Source of the DNA: Xiphydria camelus
Taxonomy: Eukaryota; Arthropoda; Insecta; Hymenoptera; Xiphydriidae
Direction of reading: 5' to 3'
DNA: 64,000 nucleotides
NCBI GenBank assembly: GCA_963678675.1
Contig: OY783200.1
Location: 1,376,501-1,440,500 of the forward strand
In this document: piece by piece, positions 1 through 13,800 of the stretch
Layout of the letters: the number at the start of each line of letters is the position of its first letter
Position numbering within the stretch: position 1 is the stretch's first letter
Program-made: the position numbers and the translations under genes
The notes under the pieces: generated by a model
Database searches by the model: none
Seen by the model: the letters and a program-made list of their open reading frames with translations, nothing else
What the model was told of the DNA's origin: nothing

Positions 1-432
1 TAAATATGACAAAAACATAAATTACTACGTAATATTCATATGGGATCCTAAAACGACTGAAGTGCACCTGAATCTATACTTTCTGACGTATCAAATTGTA
101 TCATGTACACTCGCTGGATCAATGCCCCACTGCGGTGGTTGATTGGATTTCGTAGCTGACGACATATTAGATAACTCTTCGCGGCTTCGAAAGTTAGGTG
201 AACAACAGTGAGTTGCCATTCTTGGAGTAACTTCGTGGATGCGAAAAAAAAAAGAGAAATAGAATAAGCAGGAGAAATCCAATTGCGGATTTCTTCTGTA
301 TAGAGAACAGCCCCTCGTCGAAAAATCTCGATGAACCCCTGTTCTTTGCAGCACGAATCTTCGATAATAATTCGACCTAATCTGAAGAAGTTTTACTATA
401 AGTTATTCTAATGTAGAAGGATTTGGAAGGCT

Positions 433-769
433 CCCGGGAAAAAAATGTTTATATATAATCATATATGGTAATACATACTTGTATATAATCAGATTTGAAA
501 TTTGTCCCCATCCGATTGTATATGATGAACTACATATGATCATATATAATCATATGTGATCCGCTATAATTTGATATAATTAATATAGCTACAAAATGTT
601 CAACTCTTTGTTCAGATCTAAACATATATAATAATATCTGATCATAAATGATTAAATATCATCATACGTATCTACAATAATTTTCCATACATAACGAGAT
701 AGAGAAAATGTCAGACCTAATTACATATGATCATTTATGATTATATGTATATGACTATTTTTTCCCGGG
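433..769. repeat. AT-rich palindromic MITE-like repeat, full copy (family AT-1)
   Basis: The copy begins CCCGGGAAAAAAATG and ends TATTTTTTCCCGGG, so the tips are an inverted repeat. The interior is built of ATATAATCATATATGATC-type words. It also holds two mirrored landmarks: GAAATTTGTCCCCATCCGAT on the left and a GTTCAACTCTTTGTTCAGAT block in the middle. About ten related copies occur in this window (near 1.2, 2.5, 25.0, 25.2, 26.5, 27.9, 32.8, 43.1 and 52.4 kb, plus a fragment at 4.7 kb). No coding capacity is seen. A non-autonomous DNA transposon is the simplest reading, but no target-site duplication was resolved. Confidence 0.75.
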
Positions 770-813
770 CTGTTACTATTTAACAACAATATTCACTTGC
801 GGAAGCGAGTAAA

Positions 814-1173
814 ATGGTGGTTTCAAAAGAAGAATGCAACGATCCGATGCATTTGAGTGGCAATGAACACGGATCTGTCCAACTTAACTGGCAATTACTT
901 GGGGCTAAGATTTTAACGACTGCAAGAGAAGGAAAGGATTTGTCAACAGTATCGAGTGTACTCTATCGTAGCACAGCACGACATGACGGTGATCGTAAAT
1001 CTCGTGCGATAAAGAGAGCGGCTGCCTTTCTTCGTCCTCAATTAAGTGAAGGATCCAATAAGCCCATCGTCCTCCGCTGGGTGACGCTCCTTCGAACTCT
1101 TAATATAGACTTTCGCCCGGAAAATGTGTACTCTCTAACTGCAGTTCATTCATGGAACTTGCAACTTGGTTGA
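814..1173 (+). CDS. Orphan ORF, 119 residues, unknown
   Basis: An open frame of 119 codons starts at ATG 814 (context gtaaaATGG) and ends at TGA 1171-1173. It lies between two AT-1 repeats, and its base composition is more balanced than its flanks. The product is hydrophilic with a basic middle (RKSRAIKRAA) and has no signal peptide, membrane span or motif I recognise. No convincing acceptor precedes it. A donor-like AAG/GTAAAA sits just after the stop, so the frame may be part of a spliced gene or chance. Coding status rests only on length and composition. Confidence 0.2.
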   Translation: MVVSKEECNDPMHLSGNEHGSVQLNWQLLGAKILTTAREGKDLSTVSSVLYRSTARHDGDRKSRAIKRAAAFLRPQLSEGSNKPIVLRWVTLLRTLNIDFRPENVYSLTAVHSWNLQLG

Positions 1174-1189
1174 AATAAGGTAAAAGATG

Positions 1190-1374
1190 CAGGTATAAAA
1201 AAAAACAAAAATTATGTGATGATATATATAATCATATATGATCAGATACGATTTTACATGTATTTAAATCTGAACAAAGTTTAAAACTTTGGATCCGATT
1301 ATGTAAAATCCTATCTGATCGTCAGGTAAAGACAAATTTCGAATATGAATACACAAAAAACATTCTTTCCCGGG
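1190..1374. repeat. AT-1 repeat, truncated copy
   Basis: It shares the ATATATAATCATATATGATC core and the GACAAATTTCGAA landmark with the 433-769 copy, and it ends in CATTCTTTCCCGGG. The left tip is missing or degraded. Confidence 0.6.
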
Positions 1375-2494
1375 TGACTAACCTGTGGCAAAGAAAACTG
1401 ATTTTGCTAATTGCTTTCCTTATTATTGAAGAAATTGAATGTTTGGACTGTGCGTTGCATTTGATAATGTCAAAAGCTTTTGTGACTTTACCATGAAAAT
1501 CCCTTTTAACATTACGGTAAAACTATTTTTCTCCGAAATTCTGAAAATAACAAAAACTTACTGATTTTTTTCTAAAATCTATAGAGAAGTTTTAAAAATT
1601 AATAGATTCTCAGATAAATTAAGAGTTGTATAAAGAATTTTTAAAATTCTAATTTTTCCAAAGATATCAGAAAAAAACTCCAAAAGAAATATTTCTTCGT
1701 AAATTTCAGAAATTTTAAGACAAAACTTTTGGCATCAGGTCAGCTGTTTCTGAAACGAGAAATTTAAAGTCATTACGAAAAGTATAATAGATCAGGAGTG
1801 CATTTTCATGTACAGAATAATTGTCCTATTCGGATTTTGACGTTTGGATATTTTTGCGATGTTGCAGTTCGTACATATATTGTAACTGTACTATTTCGTC
1901 GTTTTAAAATTCAACCGCAACAGGACGCGTCGTAATTTTCGCCGTGTACTTCCCTCTGTATAGTAATAGTGACCTGAATGCACGCGAATCGTTGCAGCCT
2001 CAGGAAATGTTCCTGCTAACGTAAAATTATCTACCGACGCGGAAAGCTGACATCAACGGAACGTATGATAACACACTTGGAGGCACGGCTTTTACTCGGG
2101 AAATTGATCGGTAATTGCGATCCTTCGGATGGAAGTCTATTTTCATTGAAAGTGTCGTACTCTGAATATCTCAAAAAAAAGATATTGGCCTCTCACGCCT
2201 AAATCATTTTTTAATGAAAAAGGATCATTGAATGTTAAGGATAATCACTTAAAATATTTAGGAAGCTACAAAGTCTCAGTCAAGATCCAGTAAAATCAAA
2301 TACGTTATCAATAAATGTGCATGATAAATTTCCCTTTAACGTATAATAAAAAAATTATACAGGAAAGGGTTGACTATAGTATACCACCGTCTAAATTCTA
2401 CCACCATTGATATTTTACGATACAGAGTGGTCTGCTATTTTTATTTCATAAAATATCAGCGGTGGTACAATATAGCAAACCCTACCCTATAATG
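1375..2494. other. Gene-free AT-rich stretch
   Basis: No supported gene. From about 1500 to 1740 the DNA is a loose, degenerate run of TTTCAGAAAWTTTT-like words. The same texture recurs at 12.0-12.6 kb and 15.84-16.1 kb. Confidence 0.5.
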
Positions 2495-2713
2495 ATCTTC
2501 AGCTACATGTATGATCAGACAAGATTAGATACAATCAAATAAAAAATTGTCAACTTTGTTCACATCTAAATATATATAATTATATCTGATCATGTATGAT
2601 TATATTATATATAATTATTCATATATAATTAGATGGAGACAAATTTGGGATTTCATTATATCCAATTACATGTGGTCACACATGATTTTATCTGAACGTT
2701 TTTTTCCCAGGTT
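2495..2713. repeat. AT-1 repeat, partial copy
   Basis: It contains the family landmarks: the TGTCAACTTTGTTCACATCT block, TATATAATTATATCTGATCATG, and GAGACAAATTTGGGAT. It ends TTTTTTTCCCAGG, a mutated CCCGGG tip. The left end is degraded. Confidence 0.6.
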
Positions 2714-2756
2714 AGTTTAAAATGTACTAATTTCATAGAAAAATTTGTTTTGTAGC

Positions 2757-3028
2757 ACCAAAAAATGTACTATTCCAATCTTGTTATGCTATATGTACTC
2801 ACAGGCTCAAGCGTTCACTCTTCCATAACTGCTGAACATTTATTTCCAGTCCTACTCGACAACGGGATGATAACTGTTGAGGTCAAAAACGTTTATCCAA
2901 ACTATATACCATCTGATTTGGCGGGCTTAAGTGATTCCGATGAAATTAAATCGTTAGGCAGAACCAAGCGAATAACAATGAAGTTCCAGCTGTATCAGCG
3001 ACCTATAAAGTCTTCCAGGAGACAATAA
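2757..3028 (+). CDS. Possible exon or small secreted-type protein, unknown
   Basis: An 87-codon frame from ATG 2765 to TAA 3026-3028 directly follows a good acceptor-like sequence (TTTGTTTTGTAG, ending 2756), so it could be a terminal exon starting at 2757. The first 20 residues (MYYSNLVMLYVLTGSSVHSS) are moderately hydrophobic and could be a weak signal peptide. A dibasic-type GRTKR lies at about residues 66-70, which loosely resembles a prohormone processing site. No family is recognised. It sits 44 bp beyond an AT-1 repeat, and chance is a real alternative. Confidence 0.25.
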
Positions 3029-4688
3029 TTGTTCGATAGGGTGACGCTATCGCCAGGATGATTCAACGGTGGTCGTCGTGATGATACATCGCGTCATTGT
3101 CTCTGCTCGACTATAGTTCAACAATTTCCGGGCAACTGTTGTATCGTTGTTTCATTGTGTAAATGCCGAAAACGCCGTTTCCGGTCGAGTGGGTAGTCGA
3201 AACGAGTGAACTTAGTACACAGATGTATTTATGTACGTTCGTCTCATCGTTGCACATAGTCTCTGACACTCAATTATTCATCTTTCAATTAACAGTTTGC
3301 CGAATTACGGCTTGCCAGACCCGTTTAATGCTCGGTAGGGCCGGGCAAGGAAGGCTGATACAGAAACGCCTCCGGTGGCTGACGTACATAGACGAGACCT
3401 GAGTGAGTCCCATCCCTATGGTGCATGCAGATGGTGACGTGTATTAGCATATGAATTCCTTCTCGGGGGGTGCGTGACGATAAAAATCCCTACCCGCGGA
3501 AGGTGAGTGCGCTAATGCTGCGGAAAGGGAACCCCCTCCTTTAGCCCGTCGAAAAGCTCGGTCGTCGCCTATTGTATCGGCGGAGCGTTTCGTTCCGTAG
3601 TCGACCTGTGGATTCGTCGGTAAGGCTGGACGTTTCCGTGAGTCCTGGGCGGCTGCGTGTTACATATATATACGTGTGGCTCGCATCTCGGCACATGCGA
3701 GAGAACCGATCGCTGCAACTCGCCATCTGTGGGCCGTTACTATAAATACTTCTAGATGGAGCCACGGTTTGCTATGAAATTTTAAAAAAGGTAAGGAAAT
3801 ACTGTTTTCTTCGTTCACTTTATTTCTAGGATGTCTGACAATTTTTGTTCTTTGTTAGATATTTTAAAATTCGAGATAGTCACATCAGTCCTTTTATTTC
3901 TGACCTAATTGTAAGGCACTCAGGTAATTATTTGAGACGTGAGGACAACTTCTTTTGTTCGTGCCTCCTCATTTTTAATTTAGTTTGCGCTCGTACCATA
4001 AGTGTTAAAAACTTTGTAGAACGTCGTTATCTTTTCGCGAACAACTTTTGCGAACTCTGAACTCCAGTAGAAATAAAATCACAAATGAGGAGCGCCGTCT
4101 ATGACGATTTGTCGTCATGCTTCAAATCGTTACCTGAATAAATGGAAAAAATTATTCGAAAATATTGGAGATGAAAATATCAGGGCGAGTATAATAAATA
4201 ACTATCGAAATAAAATTTGTCAATAATGTAGGACAATTATTCCCCATTCGTTTGGAAATGAACGTGATTACCAACAAACTGAAAAATACCTGTGGCGTAT
4301 TTTTTATGGCTTTGGCGGAACGTGCGTAGGTACGCGCGATCAAACGGAGCGCACACTTTTGGTCCATTGCCTCTGATAAAGCGAATTCGCAATAAAATAA
4401 GATTTAAATGAATGAGCCGAATCAATTATTACTACTCGCTCTATTTGTAGGTCGAGTATTTTTTAACGTCATGAATAATACGCTGTGATTTTGTTGAAAA
4501 TTCACAGATTTCGTAACCACTCGATTTTTAAACAAATTCAAATATATGATTGATGATGTAATTTATGAAAAATATTTCTGCGGAATTCAAAAAAAGAAGA
4601 ATACTTTTTAGCGTTTGCGAGGCTTATTTAATATTACCCAAGCAACACACTTTAAACAAAATAGTCTCACTGGATGATGTAATTTAAA
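3029..4688. other. No supported gene
   Basis: Moderately GC-rich to about 3760, then AT-rich. Several short open frames exist on both strands, but none has splice-site support or recognisable protein features. Confidence 0.5.
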
Positions 4689-4746
4689 AAAAACTCTGAT
4701 TATATCCAATTGTATAGAATCATGTATGATTATATATAAACATTTG
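4689..4746. repeat. AT-1 repeat fragment
   Basis: Only the right end of the family is present: GATTATATCCAATTGTA, then ATCATGTATGATTATATATA and AACATTTGTTTCGG. Confidence 0.4.
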
Positions 4747-7700
4747 TTTCGGAATTATTTTGATTAAAATGTATTCTTTGGGTATGTTGTTCAATTTCTT
4801 TTTTGTAAAAATGCCGTTATTTATTAAATGACACTATTTTGTCTAAAATGTATTGTTCAGATAAAAGAGTAAATTATCTTCGAAATACCGCATTCATCAT
4901 CTATTGATTCAGTTTCGGTCTCTACAGTTGTTTAAAAACATTTCCATTCGACTGAAAACACTAGCCAGTTTAATCAAGTTACAACCTCAGTATTCATTAT
5001 GAATTCCTTTGAAATGATGATGATTGATGAATATACTCACGACCCGACGAACAACTTAATTTCACTACTGTTTCCAAGTATGAAGCAAAAACGGAGCCAC
5101 GATACGCGTGTCTCCATATGATGAAAGCAATTTCACTGATACAGTCATCAGTGGCGAATAATTAAAATTGCTACGCGGAACTGACGTCCCTTTAAATTCT
5201 AATTAACACGCTACGCCCGACATGCGCACGAAGATGGACACCGCGCGGTTTTTATACCGAGATGCACGGCAATTAATCAACAATTACACGACGAGCCATT
5301 CAAGTTCGCCCGTCCTTCCAAGCCTGGTGTAACTTATTTAAAAAAAAAAAAATAAAAAAAAATAAATCAGGTATCCACTTTAAAGCTTCGCTGTTAATTT
5401 CTTCCTCTGGTATATATATCTGGCGATAAGAGAAAAACACATTTTAAAAACGGACGCGGCTACATCGCCCCCTGCCAATACCATGTTTCATACCCCCAGT
5501 GTAGGCGTATCACATTTTGGCCCTACAAAAGAGAGGAGCGTTAAAAAGAACCTTCCAACGGTCGGGGCCTCCGTTGCATCCTCCAATTCGTCGTTTTATA
5601 ACAATGTAAAAGTATAGATCGACCCCGAAGAAACTGCGACAAAGACGAAGGCGTTTTGTATCGAATCGATTACAGCCCGTGCGTATATGGTATCATCGAC
5701 CCTCTGTTGTATTATATAAATAGAGCAAACATCACGTCCCGTTATGGGATGCTCTCGTTACTCTTGTCATAAATAGAATAGCGTTATATTTTACCGGCTT
5801 TTTTAGATTCGTTTTATAGACCTCAATTTTGAGCTTCAATTGCTCGAAGTTGAAGTCTGTAAATATACCCAGATGGAAAAGATATTATATCCTATGGAGA
5901 CTACATATATTTTGTATATAAAACATACTTACGTAAATTTGGACTTATTAAATTTACACATTATATCAGTATAAACCATACTTATATGTGATATATGGAT
6001 TGTACAAAAATTAAAACAATTGAAATAATACTATAATATATAAACCATGTGTAGTTCGTATATGATTTATATATAAATTATAAATGAACCCAAATTTGTA
6101 TATGTTCTATATTAAAAATATATATATATATAATCCATATAGATCTTTTCCATCTGAGTATAGATAACAGTTCAGGTATAAAGGGAAAAAGGGTATTTTG
6201 TCCTCCGATGTACCTATCTTGTTGTGAGGACATAGTTCAAATAACAATTTCTTCTTCCTTCGACTTTTCTCCGGGTCGAGAAAGATTATGGAAATTAGAG
6301 GAAGAGGAAAGCATTTCTTGACAATAAGAGAGACTTGCATTCCTCCCACAGAGAGTTTCCTTATTTTCATTGCGGAGCGGATTTACCGAGTGAAGAGTGG
6401 TGTTGTGAATTGCTGGTCTCATTGTGTCGAATATCCGGTGAATTCGAGAAACAGTTTGAAAATTCTTTCTTTTGTGCACATTCGAGTACCCGATTTCCCT
6501 CGCTGTTTTTATTTCGTTATTTGGTATTGCCCGAGAAAAAATTGTCATACATGGTTATATCGTATAATATATACGAATCTAATTATATATAATTACAAAT
6601 AAAAAATTGTTTTCCGATTGGGTAAGGGGACAGGTTCCCCCTGAGCCACCCTCTCACTCCATATATCCCCATTCTTAGTTCATTTTCTCCATAAAAAGAA
6701 ATGACATTTAATTCAACTTTTAAGAAATATAACACTAAAGCATAATATAAAATCTTGTCTTTATAAATTGAATACACTTTTTAGTGTATATAAATGTTAA
6801 ATACAATCTTTAATCTAAATCATTAGAAAAGTTGATGCAAAATTCTACCAAATACCATGTGTGGTTCCAACTATGTACGTCGGAAAATTATATAGTCGAT
6901 ATACGTATATTTATACAGTACGCGTCGATAAAATCGTCTATGTTATCCTTATCGGATAACTAATGCATGAAATGCTCACATTATCTATAGCCTTACAAGA
7001 CTCTCTCCTGTATTAAAAATAAATACATTTTTTCCACGCAGAATTATCGACGAAGCTTCAAATATGTTATCGATTGTTAATATCGCAACTCCATTGGTAG
7101 ATTCTCTAACCGAGTATCTGCAAATTTCAGTAAGGTACTAGTTACCACCTGCCAAGCAATATTTCGTTAAAATCTCCGTAATCGATGAATGGTAGTGCAC
7201 ATTTATGGATAAAGCATCGATGATCATTTTGGGATAATTTAGTTTGAAATTTATGAAGAGAGTTAAGGTTTTCGCGATGGTCAAGTCACTTTTAATCCAT
7301 ATCTGATATAATTTGGACTTCACTTCGACTTACCATTCCTCCTTGGGATATTTACAGAACCGGAAAGAAGACCAATTCGCAGTTTCCACACACATTGTAT
7401 ATAAATATATTTTTTTTATTGTCATTTTTAATTAATACTTCAATGCTTTGACTTACTTTAATTTAAGAAGTTTACTAGCTACTTGATTTAAGAAGTCTAG
7501 TTTTATTTTTTTTTCCACCCGGAAGATCAAGCCTCTTTCTAAACGCATTTGTGTCCTATAATAATAATTTTCAAGACACTTACATCCAATATTCATTGGT
7601 CTGAAAATTATGGCTCTGGTAGTTCATTAAACTACGCCTTGCGTCATAAAATTTCCCAGTGTGAATTTCAGCAGTAGTAAGATCCCATCTACTTAAATGC

Positions 7701-10620
7701 CATGCATGAAGGTCGATCCCTAGAGATTTTCTCGACCAGAGGATAAACCAGGCTTGTCATCCTGCAGCTTCCGTCTGATTAATCTCATTCCCAGAAGGTC
7801 TCCCTGCTCCAGGGGCTCTCTTCTCCCTGACACAGATTGAGTCTAGATGCACGGCTACATGATGTAACCAGGTAGTTAAAAAATAAACACCGCAGCAACT
7901 TTGCTCTCAGTAGTCGTCCAACTTTCCCGATGGAAATATTTTGTTGAGGAACTGTAAATAAATTCAAAAAAATTCAACAATTTACTTTCTTAAACAAAGT
8001 TTTCTTTCCAATTATATCCGGAATTTTCTAAGCCATTCTAAAATCTGATAATTTATGATAAAGAAATTTATAGAAATGGATAACAATAATATGTGCTAAT
8101 ATTAAGTTCCTTTTGGCATTGCCTCGAAAAAGAATTATACATAATCTTATAGCATTTTTTTCTTGGCACCCCCATTAAACCCCCTCAGCTCTCCTCTTCA
8201 AGATTTCTCAATACTGTTATCTTTCATGTTATCGTAATTCTTTATTTCACAAATTCCGTTTATTTCACATATATAGAGAGATACTCTGACACATTTCCTC
8301 ATCACAAAGAACACATCGGAATACGTATATGTTACATTGAATTTCGATATACTTAAAGATTAAGGGGGTATACGATTATCCGTAGGATTACTAAAGACGA
8401 TATACATAAAATATGATGTTGGCGAAACGACAGTATACTATAAAATAACTACCTTTTAAGGCGTAAACTGTGCTTTTATTCGATGACTGTACAACGTCGC
8501 TCTCTAACAGATTCGAACTGCGATATTTACACGATAGATATGTCTATTTTTGTTCTCAGCATTTTTTACGGAACAATGTCATATACGGACATATTTTCAT
8601 ATTTATTTTTCTCGTTAAATATGAATTGAACGTCATTACGTAACGAATGAAAACTATATTCGATACATTTGTCAATGGTAGCGGATTCGAGAATTAATGC
8701 TCTAAAGAAAATTTGCAACTTTTGAAAATTATTTATTATTCTCGATATTTAAGCGAAGGTTGAATTTGAAGGCTGATGGAACATCAGGAGTCGTATATTT
8801 TGTAAATGTCTGCCATTGGTTAATTTGTGACGTAGTATATGTGTACCGTGCTGGTTAATATTTGTAAAGAAACATCGGGAAAACACTTAACTTTTTAACG
8901 AGAGGAGAAAAGTAGGAATAACCTTGCTATTGTTTAACTTAATTTGGAGGGTCAATACGATGCTTCTTATCGATATGCTTTTACCAGCTGAAGCTCACTG
9001 CCACCGAGGAAAAGTCGAAAAAATGAAACAGGTTAAATTTTAATAAATCCAATAACTCGTTGATATTCATTTTATTTAATACTTGTAAAGCGGATTTATG
9101 AAAATTAATCGTTTTTTCATTGATTTGGTTTCTCTCAGTTGATATAGCAGTGAGACAGCGTCGAGCAGAGTTGAATAATCAACTGTGATAATTCGTATCA
9201 TTAATTATAAAAGGTGCTTCCAAAACCTTCCGACCTCATTTTTTGGCCTCCCGCCTCAACAATTGAAGAATAAGGTTAAAAGCAATGTTTCCTCCTTAAC
9301 GATTAGGTGATATTATTAGAAACGTTCTGCTAAATTGTAACAAAGAATATTGCTAGAATTTGTATCAAATTCTACTATTTCATATCTACAATAAAACGTC
9401 GGTTTTCTCCCGTCCGACTTTTTACGCTCTTTGCTGAAAACTCGCTTCAGCTTGACTCGTTTTCACGGTATGACTTTCTTTCGTTTTTGTTTTCTTCATA
9501 TCAAATTTTCATTACTGTGGAAGAAGATCGGAAGGTCTTCAGTGCACGATAACTTGAACGGCAATTCTATGAACTCAACGCCAACACACGACGCGAAAAA
9601 GTGACCGATATTGGATCCATATTTTCCACTCAATGATTTCACTCCGGATTGCAAGTCGGATGTCTAACGAAGGCAGGTTTCCAATATGGCCGACTTTTCC
9701 CGCCACGAGTCTACGCGCGCGCAATGCGGAAGAACGGTAATTGCGAGTCATATCATATTCCACTTCGTGGCTGCCCTCGTTTACATTTCGTCGAGTCACT
9801 GTGCAATTTTCATCGATTACAGTAACAAGAATAACGTCGGAATTCGCAATTCACGTGGAAATCGCGATCCCGATTGTACAAACGGAGACGGCCTTGACGG
9901 CGAGCTTCGCGGGCGATCCGCGGGAGTCTCGCTTGTCGAGTCACGTGATATTTCGCGGGCGCGCTCTTCGAGCATACCGCTGAACCACCGTTCGCAATTA
10001 TCGACTTATCGTATTTATTACATGCTTGACACATTCATAGTCTTTAATAGGCAACATATATATATTGATATTCGCGCGACATCAATCGCGAGTTCCACAA
10101 TACATGGTTACATCTCAGAGTGCAACAAGTGGAAGGTGTAATTAGCACGGCCCGCGTCGAGTCAAGTGCGACGTGCTGAAGGAGCACTTCGGAGCGTTTT
10201 TCTCCAATAGTGTTGAACTGGAATAATTGCTAATATACCTACACGCTTTTTTCTCCTTCTCGGAGTCCTTACGTAATATTTCAACCGATAGGATGAACGT
10301 AACGAAAGGATGACATCTTGCCTCGGATGTGGCGCCATTCGACGAGGCGGTATCGGACGCCATATTGACTTTTTGAACGAGCTAAATTTGGGGAGAATTC
10401 TGTTCGTAATAATGACGGAAGAAAGCGTAGAAGTCACTCGTCAGAAAAAGAGAATCACGTCTAATTTTATTCGATAGAATTAAATGAAGTTTCTTTTCGG
10501 CCATTTTTCGACCGATATTAAATATACATTTTGCATCCTCGACTTCGTAGTCGTCCTCGCGATGCCGGACTATAGCGATTTCCGGTACTCGCTCTATTCA
10601 CGCCAAAAACACAGCATCGA
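4747..10620. other. Intergenic stretch, no supported gene
   Basis: AT-rich DNA with a homopurine A-tract near 5341-5366 and an AT-dinucleotide-rich segment at about 5870-6160. A GC-richer, CpG-containing island lies at about 9570-10440 and has GCCATATTG/CAATATGGC words near 9684 and 10359. The island contains long-looking frames with no protein-like features. It lies just downstream of the calexcitin gene. Confidence 0.45.
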
Positions 10621-10624
10621 GACG

Positions 10625-10630
10625 TTTATT
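10625..10630 (-). terminator. Poly(A) signal AATAAA for calexcitin
   Basis: TTTATT on the plus strand reads AATAAA on the minus strand, about 112 nt after the calexcitin stop codon. Position and sequence suit a short 3' UTR. Confidence 0.55.
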
Positions 10631-10741
10631 AAAGTAATTTCGAAGAATGATGTGACGATCGTAATATTGAGAACGACGATAACGTAACAGTTAACCGAGA
10701 AGTATGAGCCCCTTTTGACTTGCGCGATTTCGATGAATTCA

Positions 10742-10849
10742 TTAAAACGAGGTCTTTCCAAATATAAAGTTTCCGCTTGAGCTCGGGTCGTCCGAAGAGA
10801 AGAATTGTTTCCAGAGTTCGCCGAATTTTTGGCGGGTTATTTCCTTGCC
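10742..10849 (-). CDS. Calexcitin exon 6 (C-terminal)
   Basis: The acceptor is TTTGATTGCAG before 10849. It encodes residues 149-183, starting GKEITRQKFGELWKQFF and ending GNFIFGKTSF with TAA at 10744-10742. It covers the degenerate fourth EF-hand and the conserved family tail. Confidence 0.93.
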   Translation of the reverse strand, partial: GKEITRQKFGELWKQFFSSDDPSSSGNFIFGKTSF

Positions 10850-13800
10850 CTGCAATCAAAAAATAGAAAGTCACGAACATATTGCAGTTCATTTATTGCT
10901 GAAGAGGCTAAACGTTTTCAATTACACTTACTGTTTAATTATTACTTTTATTAGAATTTCACCAATCGGTATTGCTAATGTTCTAAGCTGAATGACAATG
11001 TAATTAAACTTGTATATACTTCGCGAGAATTTAATTGGGAATCCATTCGATTCGCGTCAATTACGGACCTCCCACTTTGGGGTAGTATTTAATAGCAATT
11101 TCAGCATTAAGACCTTCGATTGAAGAACTTTGTAATGGAGTATAAACAAAGCAAGTATCGCAATTAAAGTTACCCTGTCTGTATTTTTGACTGTTAATTA
11201 AGAATTTAATTGGTATCCAGAGTTTTGTCAGATGATATCCTCTCTTCGATCAATAATCCATTAACCTTATTCTTCTGCCTTTTTATTTTTTTCAAAACTC
11301 CTTAAATGTATTATTCATTTAATATAGAGATAGCGAATCTTGGTATCTTTTATCGAAAAAATGCATGATGTGTTTTTGTCAGTTGCAATTTATATAACTA
11401 CAATGTGACATTGGGTCATGCTATACTTAAATAAATAGGGCAATAAAACTATAACTTTTTTACGATACATATGACGAATGATTGTGATATATTTTCCCGA
11501 ATACCAATTTTTATGTTCAAGGCGTAAAGAGCATGCACTGTTCATATCTTTACTTTCCCCCGCAATTTACCTAATGTAAAGAGTACTCTCGACGCTCTTA
11601 ATGAATTTTTTATTCGAAATACTTACGACTCCTAATTTCTTGAAAGCTTCCTTGGCTTCTGCCTCCGAGACGTTGGCAGCCTTGCTGATTACGCGGCTGA
11701 ACTCCTCCTCGTCGATACTGCCGTCACCTGCGGACAATCAAATTTGGTCTTGAAGCCCAAAAAACAGTCGCGCCGTTAACGACAATTTAAACGACTCGGT
11801 AACGAGATAGAAGCAGCCCCTAATCGGAGACCAACTGCTTTCGCGCGAGGCGATAATTTTGTTTTCGATCGCCTTTTCCTTTGTCTTATTTCATGCGAGG
11901 GCGAAGAACTTTCCTTTCCTGATTCGTAAACAATTAGGATTGCTTCTTTCGGGAAGAGGATTCTAGTGAATCATATAATGGCCTTTTTTTCACTTCTACT
12001 CCGGTGAAAATATTTTTTTGACAAATTCTCAAATGGAGTTTGAAAATCTATGAAAATAACTCTGAAAAACTCAAAAAAAAAATTGACAGAATTGGGACAC
12101 TTTTCAGAGAAAATTAGAAAAGTGTAGAGAAGTTTAAACACGTTCAGAAATAATATTGCACGATCCTTTTCTGAAAATTTGTTTTTTTCTCATTTTTTCT
12201 GAAAGTTTCAAGTTCTAAAGAATTTTGAAAATCTGTGGAATATTTGACGCTGTGAAGTAATTCTGAAGATTTCCAAAACAATTTTCAGGCTTTCAGTTTT
12301 TCAAAGAAATTTGCGAAAAAATGTCTTTAGCGAGATGAATGCGACGATATCCTCCGACATTCTGATTAGAAAAAAGATTATAATTAATAGGAGAAATTCA
12401 ACAAATTTTCAAGGAAATTCCACATTAAAAATATATTTAAATTATGAATTAAACATTACTGTGAAAAACTCCTGAATTTTTTCTAACATTCATAGGGTTT
12501 TAAGAATTCATACATTTCAAAATAAATTCAGTTATATCGAAAATTTGAAAATTCCAATTTTTCAGATGCAAGAAATCAGAGATTTTCACGGAAAAAGTTC
12601 CAATGTTTCCTCTGAAAATATTATCATTGTTCTAAAAACACGCAAAAGATTCTGAAACAATTATTTTCATACATTTTAGAGATTTTTAAGCAATTCATGG
12701 TTGAAAAGATGAAAGAAGATACGAAACCTCCGAGTAATCATTTTAATAAAAAAGCGTTTAGCTCGATATTTGCACAACTCACCAGAGGCATCTTCCAGCT
12801 CGAACATAAAATTCATGTAAATCTGTTGCCATTCCAGTACTTTGGTAGGGTTCTTCGCGTAATCGTCCCACATTGTGATCCATTCCTCTCGACTGACCTG
12901 TAAAATGGCAAGGCGTGACGATCGATTCACTTCAAACGTTTTTAGCAAGTCGATTGCTTCTTATCCGAGTGGTTGAAAATGCAATTTCGACGGAACACTA
13001 TATTATATCGTTTAGCTTCTCCTTTCGAATTTTGAGCGAGGTTGCCATTAATATCTGAAGCCGTAGGGATTCTCAATGCCATTTGCAGGGACATAGGTTC
13101 TACACAATTTGTTTACGGCGGAAGGGCTCTTCGAGTTTCACGAACTCGCCACCAACTTCCATTAGGGATGCGGACAGTGCTGATATCTTTGGGGGCCATG
13201 CCTCCAGCGCCAGAAATGTTTCAAAGTTTACCGTAGGGTGAAGCGCGGGGTAAGTGCAAATTCGAATCAAGCGTAACCCATATCAGCGGACATGGGTTTA
13301 AGACGATTGAACTTTGACTACGATTGAGCTGATCGCTGATTTCAGATTGGTCCTCCCGAGGAAGATTAATCGTTATTTTAAATAAGTCGTACCCAAAATA
13401 TCGATTGAAGTTGCTATTTATGAAAACCAACCAATGTCTACTAAAAGGCCATCATCTTGCGGGGAACGTCACTTTGCTGACACCGATCGATTTTGATGAA
13501 ACTCGGCAGATTCAAAGTTCATCCAAAAATAAAAGACCCGTATTTTTTTTATATTCGCCGCAACTCGATCTGAAGGGGGCAAAAATGGCGTCTCTAAACT
13601 AAACCCTTTTAAGCTGATATTTCGCAGTTGGAGAGAAGTTTAAAAAAAAATGTTTCACACAAAAGTCTCGTGTACGACGAAACGATGTAATAATTTCAGT
13701 TGCGGCGCATGAAAGTAATATTCGCATTGAATTCTACGTATAGTACGATATTCGCGAGTACGTCTTGATATCGTTTGATAGTTTCACATGCTCTCCATAT

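Noticed and set aside
9686..10141. 151-codon plus-strand frame
   Set aside because: Lies in a CpG-rich island with overlapping open frames on both strands. No recognisable motif.
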